Below are positions 56,766 through 64,000 of a stretch of 64,000 bases of DNA, one piece after another. Both the position numbers and the translations under genes were made by a program. Below the pieces are notes generated by a model that saw only the letters and a list, made by a program, of their open reading frames with translations, was not told the DNA's origin and ran no database searches. Source of the DNA: Euglena gracilis (Eukaryota; Euglenida; Euglenophyceae; Euglenales); the NCBI GenBank assembly GCA_039621445.1, contig CP154957.1:43721465-43785464 (forward strand). The letters are read 5' to 3'. The stretch's first letter is position 1, and each line of letters opens with the position of its first letter.

Positions 56766-57605
56766 ATGCAAAGCGTGCACACCTCCCCAGAATCTTCCAC
56801 ACACGAAGAGGCTACGGCCCACTGGGACACAGACAGGATGCCAACCGTTGCGGCGGACTCTGAAGTGGTAGCCCCCACCGCAAGTCTTTCCGATAGCCCT
56901 CGGGAAGCGCAAGAAAACACCCCGAAAAGATACCCCCGATCCCCTGCCCCATCCCCACTCCCATCCCCACAATCCCCGTTTCCCGCGATCCCAGCCCCCC
57001 CAACTCCCACTCATCCCCCTCCAATCCGAGTCCCTAGTCGATAGCCCTCGAGACTCGTCCCAAGTCCCCCTCCTGTTCCCGAAATCAGCCCAGCCCCAGA
57101 GCTGGGACCCAACCCCCTGGCTACCACCCGGGGCTCCACCCTCTCAGCTTTTCCCCGGGACCCCACCCTTCCCCCAGCTGATCCCTTCCCTGCCCTTCCC
57201 GTTCCCGTTCCCGTCCGAGGTGCCCCACCTGTGGGGCGTCCCGGAGCTGCAGAGTGAGAGGGCCTTCGCAGGCCTGCCGGTGCCCGTGCCCAGCCCCGGG
57301 CCACCGAGGAGCCCTGATGAGGGCATGCGGGCCATCACTTATCACCCCGCCCACGAGCTGGGCCCCGGCGAGTCCGAGGGCCGAGACGGGATCCCCGTCC
57401 CTGTGGCTGACCTGATCCCATCCGTGCATCCGTCCCTGCAGTTTGCTCTGCCACCCGTGCCGGTGGCAGTGCCCTCGCCGTCGCAGATGGCGTCGTCGTC
57501 CAGCCAAGCCATCGCTGCACCGGTGGGAGTGCCGCCTCCCTACCGGTCCCCCAGCGAACACCCGAGCACCACCGCCGTGCACCCGCACTTCCGCACCCCC
57601 CCCAT
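56766..57605 (+). CDS. Gag-like leader, Pro/Ser-rich, in two shifted frames
   Basis: An ATG at 56766 opens a frame (MQSVHTSPESSTHEEATAHW) to TAG at 57042-57044. A +1 frame is open from 56872 to 57645 and reads naturally (VPHLWGVPELQSERAFAGLP, MASSSSQAIAAPVGVPPPY). The protein-like signal crosses from the first to the second frame around 56950-57040, and to a third near a C8 run at about 57596-57603. Each step is +1. Homopolymer indels, real or from sequencing, are the simplest cause. Confidence 0.5.
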
Positions 57606-59068
57606 CCTCACCGCACAAGGTGCCGCGGCTGGGCCTCTCCGATGACGAAGGAGATGACGAGGGAGAAGGAGAAGGTGAAGGTGATCAACAACGCCGGGGA
57701 GAAGGTCCTCGTGATGACGACGAGGAGTGGCTGGCGGGCGGGGACCAGAGCGAGATGTACGACGTCGAGGAGAAGCCGGACGAGGTCATGCAGGGCCCCC
57801 CCGAGTGGGAGGCGGCATACGCTGCGTTGCAGACGCGGATGGACCGCCTCTGCAACACCGTCGACTTCATCGGCTCCAAGGCGAAGGAGATGTGGGACAG
57901 CTGGGCGGCCGTGAAAATGGCCGCTGCCATGAAGGACAAGGTGGACGAGGAAGGAGTGGCGGTGCAAGAGCTGAAGAAACGGATGGCGGCCCAAGAAGGG
58001 GCCCACGTGGACCTGATGGAGAACGTGGTGAAGGTGAAGGACGACATCGTCAGACTACATCAAGGAATATCACAACTCCACAAGCTCATGCCCATGGTGG
58101 CCACGGCGGAGGAGCGGATGACAAGAGTGGAGAAGTACACCCACGACGCGCTCGGAGACTTCGGTGAAGATCTCCGAAGGATCCGGGCGAAGGTGAAGGA
58201 GGCGGAAGACAACGCCGCAGCCGCGGTGATGGCGGTGAAGAGCAGCGTACCGACGAGTGGACTCGCCGAGCTGGTGGAGGTGGCGCACCTCAGGGCCGCG
58301 GTGCAGGAGCTGCTGCAAGAGAAGGAGCGGCAGCGGGCCGAGAACGTCCAGCTGCAGGGGAAGCTCAACGCCGTCGAGGTGCAGATGTCCGCCTTCACCG
58401 CCAAGGTGGAGGCGACTGCGGTGGTGCAGGGCAAGGCGGTGGAGGTGACGCCGCGCCTGGTGGAGCAGCTGCAGTATCAGCAGGCCGAGAACGCCTGGCT
58501 GAAGGAGCAGGTCAAGTTCCTGGTGGCGCAGGTGTCCTCCCTCACCACCAAGGTGGAGGCAGCCGCGGCCAAGGAGCCAAAGGCCGCTGAGCTGCCGCCG
58601 CTGATCGTGGGGAGGATCCAGAAGGTGGAGACGGAGATCCAGAAGGTGGGAGCCCAAGCCCAAGGGCTGACCGTGGCCGTGCAACGGCTCGCCGCGGACA
58701 GCCCCGGAGACAAGATCCGGGTGTTGGAGACCGAAGTGCAGAAGGTGAACTTCCAGACGCAAGCCGTGGTGATAGCCGTGCAGCAGCTGGACCAAATCGT
58801 CTCGAAGGTGATCGTATCCTCCCAAGCCAAGGCGGTGCCGGCCATGCCCGCCAAGGCTCCGCCACCCCCGGCCGAGCAGCAGCCGGTGCCGGTGGCCCGG
58901 CAGCAACCAGTGCCAGAGGTGAGAACGGTCCAGATGGAGAAGCCCATGCAGGAGGAGTCCGTGGTGCAGGAGAAGCCGTCGTCCACCCTCCGACCAGCTC
59001 TCCGGCTGGTCCGGAAGCAGGCCGCGGCGGGAGGGAGCGGGTGCCGTCCCTCTCCATCGCCCGCCTGA
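57606..59068 (+). CDS. Gag-like coiled-coil protein of the retroelement
   Basis: The frame ends at TGA 59066-59068. It begins with an acidic stretch (DDEGDDEGEGEGEGD), then a long helical region (about 57780-58840) with heptad-like charge patterns (LHQGISQLHKLMPM, AAVQELLQEKERQRAENVQL, GRIQKVETEIQKVGAQAQGL). It closes with a Pro/Ala/Gln linker (APPPPAEQQPVPVARQQP). Such coiled coils mediate Gag multimerisation in other elements; that role here is inferred. The next frame (-1) is already open from 58591, and the sequence switches to it near 59020-59060. Confidence 0.7.
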
Positions 59069-60450
59069 CCACGCCGTCTGCCGTCCCGGTCGCCAGCGCG
59101 TCCGCAGTGCGAGAGGTCCGCATCGCCCCGGTGCAGGCCCAGGCAGCGGCCCTGCACTTCCTCCCGGCGCCGCTGGTGGACTCCGTCATCGGCCTCCACC
59201 CAGGCTGGTTCTCCGGGCATCCGGAGGACTGGCCGGAGGGGCGGAGGCTGTGGCTCCTGTTCCTTCGGGAACTGGAGCAGGCGTGGCCGTCCATCACGTC
59301 AGCTCAGCGCCTGGCCGTGTTCCGCGCGGCTTTGAACGAAGCCACGGCGCTGATGCTTGACGAAGAGATCGAGACCAAAGGAGAGGTGGAGTATGCCGTG
59401 CTGTTCGCGGAGGGGGACCTGGCGAACGGCGGCGAGGACAAGGAGGTCCTGCGGCGGCGAATGAGGAAGCTGAAGCTGGTGACGAGCGGGAAGCTGACCG
59501 AGAAGTCCTGGAGGGAGTACTACGCGCAGATGGCGTCCATGGCGAGGCAGGTGGGCATGGAGGAGGAGGAGCTGGGGAAGCTCCTCGTGGAGGCCATGCC
59601 CCTCCACCCCTGGCGCCGGAAGGTGGCGCAGGAGGAGGACAAGCGGGTGGACCACCGGTCCATCGTGCTGGAGGGCCTGCCGATGGACACGACAGTGGAG
59701 GAGGTGAAGGAGATGATCAAGCAAGAGACCACGGTGGCCCCCGCCTCGGTGCGGAAGGCGGGGCGCCGCTTCGTGGTGGCGCCAGTGGGCGACGAGCACC
59801 GCACCCTGGTGAAGGCCGTGTACGACCGCCAGCGGCTCGAGGGCGGCAGCATCGTCACGGTGACGGCCGACTCGTGCGACCTACCGGCGAAGGACATCCA
59901 CAACCTCATGGTGAGATGGCTGCAGATGGAGGCGAAGATGGCCCCCGAGAAGGAGAAGGAGATCCCGGAGAAGCGGCCGGTACCACGGTGGCAGCGGGAC
60001 GTGGAGGTCGACGACACCACCGAGGAGCCGTACATCCAGGAGGTGGAGAAGACGAATGTGCAGCCGAAGAAGGAGAAGCAAGCGCAGCAACCACGGCCGC
60101 CGACGCCGCCGGTGCCCGCGCCCCAAGGCAAAGGTCAAGGCCAAGGGGGACGTGGGTACCCGGAGCAGTGGTCATCGAGCCCATGGACGAGTGAAGAAGG
60201 AAAAGAAAAGGGTGGATACCAAGCCGGGCAGTGGTCATCGAGTGCATGGCAAGGAAATGAAGGAAAAGGAAAGGGTGGTGGGTACCAAGCCGAACAATGG
60301 ACATCGAATGCCCCAAGACAAGACGAAGGCAAAGGAAAAGGCAAGGCGAAGGGTGGAGCCAAAGGAGATCAAGGAAAAGGAAAGTCCAAGGGCAAAGGCA
60401 AGGACGGCAAGAGCAACGTCTCGGCCGTCCAGGAGCAGTATCATGAGTGA
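59041..60450 (+). CDS. Gag-like capsid region with GKGK-rich basic tail
   Basis: This frame has no upstream ATG. It is open from 58591 and is best read as a continuation of the preceding Gag frame after a -1 shift. Around 59200-59620 lies a helical, capsid-like segment (HPEDWPEGRRLWLLFLRELE, EKSWREYYAQMASMARQVG). Then comes a compact alpha/beta segment (DHRSIVLEGLPMDTTVEEVK) that looks like a small RNA-binding-type fold. The tail has three diverged repeats (GYPEQWSSSPW, GYQAGQWSSSAW, GYQAEQWTSN), each followed by GKGKGK stretches. No CCHC zinc knuckle is present; the lysine-glycine tail may replace it in RNA binding. It ends at TGA 60448-60450, followed by CGG. Confidence 0.7.
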   Translation: MPSLSIARLTTPSAVPVASASAVREVRIAPVQAQAAALHFLPAPLVDSVIGLHPGWFSGHPEDWPEGRRLWLLFLRELEQAWPSITSAQRLAVFRAALNEATALMLDEEIETKGEVEYAVLFAEGDLANGGEDKEVLRRRMRKLKLVTSGKLTEKSWREYYAQMASMARQVGMEEEELGKLLVEAMPLHPWRRKVAQEEDKRVDHRSIVLEGLPMDTTVEEVKEMIKQETTVAPASVRKAGRRFVVAPVGDEHRTLVKAVYDRQRLEGGSIVTVTADSCDLPAKDIHNLMVRWLQMEAKMAPEKEKEIPEKRPVPRWQRDVEVDDTTEEPYIQEVEKTNVQPKKEKQAQQPRPPTPPVPAPQGKGQGQGGRGYPEQWSSSPWTSEEGKEKGGYQAGQWSSSAWQGNEGKGKGGGYQAEQWTSNAPRQDEGKGKGKAKGGAKGDQGKGKSKGKGKDGKSNVSAVQEQYHE

Positions 60451-62274
60451 CGGGGCCGCCCAGGCCCCAGGGATGGGGGTCTGGGCCGGCCGTCAAATCC
60501 CAACGCCAGCGTGAGCGTGCGGGCAATCACCCAAGAGCCCCGCACGCCCCCCAGACCCAGCAAGCCCCAAATCTCCCAAGGAGGGGAGAGACCGTGCCCT
60601 GAAGCACACGGTCAAGGCGGGGCCCATCGGATTTCGACAAACAACTACTGGTCCGTGTTACAGAAGAAGTCCCGTCGTTCCGAGCAACCGTCTGCGGCGC
60701 GACCGGTCTCGTCTGCGCAGTCCTCGCTCCCCGCCAAGCCAGCAGCGTCCGTGCCATCGTCTACGCAGCATCGTGCCACCGCGACGCCCCCAGCCCGGCA
60801 GCAGCAGGAGCGAGCACCGCGCCAGACCGCACCAAGCCGGACGACGCTGCCCCCGCCATCAGCAGCGCCGTCAGCGGCACCACGGTCCGCGCCCGCAGCA
60901 ACCAGCGCCCCGCTCCCCCCGCAGAGCGCACCGTCCTCCCGGGCGGCACCGAAGCCGGCCGCATCGTCACCGACAACCTCAACGCCAAAGAGGTGGGCAC
61001 TGGACCTGTTCTCCGGAACGGGTTCGGTGAAGCGGGCGCTGGAGAAGCTCGGCTACTCCGTCGTCTCGGTGGACGCCGACCCGCTGTGGAAGGCGGACAA
61101 GACGGTGGACGTGCGGCGCTGGCGGTACTGGGAGGAGTACTGGCCCGGCGACTTCGAGCTGGTCGCCGCCTCGCCGCCGTGCACCGAGTACTCCAGCGCG
61201 ATGACGACCAGGAGGCGGCGGCTGCGGAAGGCCGACTTCCTGGTCCGCAAGACGAAGGAGATCATCGCGTACCTGCGGCCGTCCCGGTGGTGGCTGGAGA
61301 ATCCCCGCTATGGGAAACTCCGCCACCGCAAGGTCGTCGAGGACATGCAGTACGTCGACGTGGACTACTGCATGTTCGAGGCGTGGGGCTATCGCAAGCC
61401 CACACGCTTCTGGATCGCGGACTCCATGGCCCCCATGCAGGACATCGTGGAGGAGCAAGATGGACGACGACATCATCGGCGGCAGCTGGGTGGGGCATCC
61501 CAGCAGCGCGGCACCCGAGAGCAAGCGTATCGCATTCCCGAAGGTGTCGTCCGATACCTGTGCGAGCGCACCCCACCAACCCGCCAAGCAGCCGTGCCGC
61601 CCAGCGCAATACCGCCGTCGCCGGCACCCGCACCTGCGTCCGCCACCGCACCACCAAGCCGGACGGCGCTGCCCCCGCAAGCAGCGGCGCTGTCCCAAGC
61701 CCCGCGCCAACGACCGCCATCGTGCACCCGCCAAGCACCGTGCGCCCCCGCCGAGCCGCACAACGATCCACCCGCCGAGCCCGTCACCACCGCCGCCGAC
61801 GAGCCCAACCCCCCGCGGAAGGTCCACAAGGTCACCGTCCGTCCGTGGCAGTACCGCCCCAGCCGGCCCTTCCAGGTGGGCCGCATGGAGAGGCGGGGCG
61901 GCAGCTACCAGCTGATGCTGAATGTGGTCATCGAGATCGACGGCCGGGAGGAGAAGGCGAAGGCCCTCATAGACACGGGGGCGCAGACATCGCTGATCCG
62001 TCGGGACTTGTTCCCGAACGGATGTTTCCGTCGCAGCGAGCGACCGCTGCTGCTGCGGACCGTGAACGGCGACCTGCTGGCGGGCGGCAGCAACGAGGCG
62101 GACGTCCTCCTGGTGTTCAACGCGAGGAGCGAAGGAGAGAGGAGTAGAGGAGTGAAGAGGTGGCACAGCCAGATCACCGTCCATGACGGTGATATACGGT
62201 GTGACCTGATTCTGGGTTACCCCTGGCTGAAGGAGCACAGGCTGGATGTGCAACCCTGGCGGGATGCGCTCTAG
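60451..62274 (+). CDS. Readthrough polyprotein: cytosine-5 DNA methyltransferase domain plus retropepsin
   Basis: It is in the same frame as the preceding Gag frame, with only one UGA between them and no ATG near the start, so readthrough is the likely route. After a Pro/Ala/Ser linker, the methyltransferase domain (about 60991-61490) shows motif I (LDLFSGTGS), motif IV with the catalytic Cys (SPPCTEYS, Cys at 61180-61182) and motif VI (WWLENPR, Glu at 61297-61299). A second linker leads to an aspartic protease (ALIDTGAQTSLI, Asp at 61972-61974; DLILGYPWLKEH) of Ty3/gypsy-like form. The methyltransferase is compact (about 165 residues) and lacks an obvious target-recognition domain. Activity is unproven, though the PC and EN residues are intact. 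TAG at 62272-62274 may be a mutated sense codon, because protein-like sequence continues beyond it. Confidence 0.85.
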   Translation, partial: RGRPGPRDGGLGRPSNPNASVSVRAITQEPRTPPRPSKPQISQGGERPCPEAHGQGGAHRISTNNYWSVLQKKSRRSEQPSAARPVSSAQSSLPAKPAASVPSSTQHRATATPPARQQQERAPRQTAPSRTTLPPPSAAPSAAPRSAPAATSAPLPPQSAPSSRAAPKPAASSPTTSTPKRWALDLFSGTGSVKRALEKLGYSVVSVDADPLWKADKTVDVRRWRYWEEYWPGDFELVAASPPCTEYSSAMTTRRRRLRKADFLVRKTKEIIAYLRPSRWWLENPRYGKLRHRKVVEDMQYVDVDYCMFEAWGYRKPTRFWIADSMAPMQDIVEEQDGRRHHRRQLGGASQQRGTREQAYRIPEGVVRYLCERTPPTRQAAVPPSAIPPSPAPAPASATAPPSRTALPPQAAALSQAPRQRPPSCTRQAPCAPAEPHNDPPAEPVTTAADEPNPPRKVHKVTVRPWQYRPSRPFQVGRMERRGGSYQLMLNVVIEIDGREEKAKALIDTGAQTSLIRRDLFPNGCFRRSERPLLLRTVNGDLLAGGSNEADVLLVFNARSEGERSRGVKRWHSQITVHDGDIRCDLILGYPWLKEHRLDVQPWRDAL

Positions 62275-62335
62275 CTCCACGACGACCCCCGATGGGTCAT
62301 CGCCGGCACCGAAGCAAGCCAGATCGCAGCGCTAA

Positions 62336-63246
62336 GCACACTTGGCTGGGCACATTTTTGGGTCGGTCAAAAAAAATGCAATTTTGGGTGATGGAAATGA
62401 AGGTTTATGGGGACAGTTGAGCCACAATTCCCACCCGCATCCCCCCCCCCACGTGCCGAACCACCCCCAAACTCTCAAGCTGCAAAGAGGGATGCACAAC
62501 TAAACAGGGCCAAAGGGTGACTCGTTTGGGACAAAAAAAAGGGAGGCCAAGACCCTGACCCCGGGGGCCATGCATGTAGTTATGCTGTGCACCCGCTGCA
62601 TGATGCAAAAAGAATATCCGGTCCAAACCACTTTGTTGCATGTGTTTTTTTTCCTGGTACCCCCCCCCCCCCAAGGCAACCCACCGGACCCCACCGGACC
62701 CCACCAGGGACCAAAAACCGGGGATGACTGTCCTTGCCTGTTTGGCATCACCAAAGAGGATTTTTGCCAGGGGAAATGAGAGGGGTGTATGGAATCTGCA
62801 TCACATTCTCTTTGATTGCGTCATTTCTCATGTTCAGACTTTCATTTTGCAACTACGAATGATTATGGATCACTGTGGATAATTACAGATAGGACTTGAG
62901 CTGCCAACGACGTATTTGGTAAATCCCAGGCTTGTCCAAACATGGTGGGTTGGATTGGCGATTGGTGATTGGTGATTGGATGGTGGGTGGGTTGGACCAA
63001 TCAAAATCGGGGTGAAGGGTCCAAATTTCAATCCCCTTTCGATGCAATTTGCAGCATTTTCCGCGTCCGAAAATGTCGCCTTTTTGCGAAGCTTGGATTC
63101 GCGGTTGGTGCAATTTGAACTCGCCGCTGACCCCCCCCCCCTCCACTGTCGGCGACCATTCCAATCGACATGGGAATTTTTTTTGGCGAGTCCATTTTCG
63201 GATACCCCAAAACGAAGCACTCCCCACCCTCGCCGCCAGCAGTCCG
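62336..63246. other. Spacer right of the retroelement
   Basis: No coding island. It contains G/C runs (62440, 62660, 63130) and repeated GGATTGGTGATTGG words near 62950-62990. Confidence 0.5.
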
Positions 63247-63525
63247 ATGGCCCCAGCTCCGCGCCCCAAGCGGCCGAAGAAGCGGCCCACGCCGACCAGC
63301 CCGGCGGGGGTGGCGGGGGCCGCCGGGGCGGCGCGGGGGGCGGCGGGGCTGCGGCGGCCGCGGCGGAAGGGGAAGCGGCTGTCGGCGCGACTCAGCGCCC
63401 GCCTGCCGCTGCGGCCGGCCGCCGCCGCGGGGCCCGGCGGGGCGGGGCGGCGGAAGCAGCGAAAGAAGCCGAAGCGGAAGGCCGGCGGCGGGGCCAAGGC
63501 GAAGGCCGCGCCGCGCTTGTGACGA
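63247..63525 (+). CDS. Very basic Lys/Arg/Ala-rich protein or last exon
   Basis: A 92-codon stretch with very high GC3 runs to TGA. It reads MAPAPRPKRPKKRPTPTSPA, LRRPRRKGKRLSARLSARL and GRRKQRKKPKRKAGGGAKAK. The ATG at 63247 follows a CAGCAG that could be an acceptor, so it may be either a start or part of a final exon. Composition resembles a histone-H1-like tail, a basic chromatin protein or a nucleolar localisation region. No folded domain is visible. Confidence 0.55.
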
Positions 63526-64000
63526 CGGCCCGACTGGGCTGGGTTTTCGGGGAACCCGTTGCCTCGTGCCCTGACGTCACTTCGAACTTCGTTACTGATT
63601 CACTTTGAATTTTTCTGCACGTGCTCACGCTCCCCAGGTTCAGGCGTTCGGTGTGTTGTTTGTTTTTGTGTTCAATCGAGGTCCGTGTTTCCACCTCGTT
63701 TCAGTCTGCCGCCACCCTTGCATCGTACGCTTTTCCTGCTGATTGCTCTTTTGCTATTTATTTTGCATTTTTTAATGATTTCTTCATCCATGTTTGCCCT
63801 GCTTCTTCCGAACGAAGCCCACCCCCCAAAATTTTAAATAATTTTTTCATCCACTCCCTCAGGAAACCTGATGGCAGCTTCCCATTCCCATTCTCCATCC
63901 AAGGATTTTTATCATTGTGAAGACTCGGGGGTCAACCAAGAGAATAAACTTCCACGAATAAAAACCCAATTGGATCGGCTGATACCTTCCTCGGGCATGC
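63526..64000. other. Right-edge sequence, probably 3' untranslated or spacer
   Basis: T-rich sequence with no coding island. AATAAA-like words occur at 63942-63947 and 63957-63962 but cannot be assigned to a transcript. Confidence 0.35.

Larger units (their letters stand above)
56766..62335 (+). mobile_element. LTR-type retroelement with C5-methyltransferase domain, 3'-truncated
   Basis: This is an intronless block of continuous high-GC3 plus-strand coding, unlike the short host exons. Order: Pro/Ser-rich leader and coiled-coil Gag-like protein (56766-59068), second Gag-like frame with GKGK tail (to 60450), one UGA, then a polyprotein with a cytosine-5 methyltransferase domain and a retropepsin (to 62274). 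After a TAG at 62272-62274 the same frame still reads like protein to about 62335, then stops resembling the element. No reverse transcriptase, RNase H or integrase follows, and no LTR pair was found. Methyltransferase-bearing retrotransposons have been reported from algae including dinoflagellates. This copy looks truncated and somewhat decayed. Confidence 0.8.

Noticed and set aside
55702-56871. Long (389-codon) plus-strand open frame before the retroelement
   Set aside because: Third-position GC is low compared with every credible exon here, composition is drifting and no motif is present; it overlaps the Gag start in another frame.
58070-58906. 278-codon minus-strand open frame opposite Gag
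   Set aside because: Leu/His/Gly-rich antisense shadow of the coiled-coil frame.
60993-62147. 384-codon plus-strand frame overlapping the methyltransferase
   Set aside because: The other frame carries all methyltransferase and protease motifs; this one is Arg/Gly/Ala low complexity.
60979-62280. 433-codon minus-strand open frame opposite the methyltransferase-protease
   Set aside because: It is the antisense shadow of a very GC-rich coding frame; its Leu/Arg/His-rich composition has no motif.

Overview
This is eukaryotic nuclear DNA, most likely from a dinoflagellate or a related alga or protist. The coding signal is a series of short islands (about 80-300 bp) with very high third-position GC. 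They lie in long AT-rich introns and spacers full of G and C runs, hairpins and short interspersed repeats. No bacterial gene organisation, rRNA, tRNA or CRISPR array was found. The dinoflagellate guess rests on same-strand gene order, some apparent non-GT intron starts, and a retroelement carrying a cytosine methyltransferase domain. It is an inference, not a proof. Exon edges below are approximate unless a splice site is named.

Layout: five multi-exon genes lie on the minus strand from 1 to about 35 kb. They are a PDS5 cohesin regulator (1-4985, 3' part outside the window), a large protein with ankyrin-like segments (6232-15775), a thaumatin-like protein (17350-24005), a secreted or membrane LRR protein (25782-28069), and an RNI/NLRC3-type LRR protein (31161-34935). 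The 35-44 kb stretch is repeat-rich. It holds a degraded circular-ssDNA-virus-type Rep gene (36178-37000) and a likely non-LTR retrotransposon relic (about 37.7-37.9 kb). A largely disordered, Ser/Pro/Arg-rich minus-strand protein occupies about 44.4-51.2 kb.

The coding strand flips between 51.2 and 53.2 kb. The right end holds a plus-strand gene (53.2-55.6 kb), an intronless retroelement (56.77-62.33 kb) and a very basic plus-strand exon (63247-63525). The retroelement has a coiled-coil Gag, a second Gag-like frame with a GKGK-rich tail, one in-frame UGA, then a C5-methyltransferase domain joined to a retropepsin. It breaks off before any reverse transcriptase or integrase.

Non-coding highlights: a family of hAT-like MITEs in introns with 8-bp target duplications (one pair perfect in each of two copies), a 528-bp foldback element, a 337-bp inverted-repeat element in the strand-switch zone, a perfect 23-bp-arm hairpin, and several dispersed repeat families. 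The most notable system is the methyltransferase-bearing retroelement with a candidate stop-codon readthrough. The endogenous Rep comes second.
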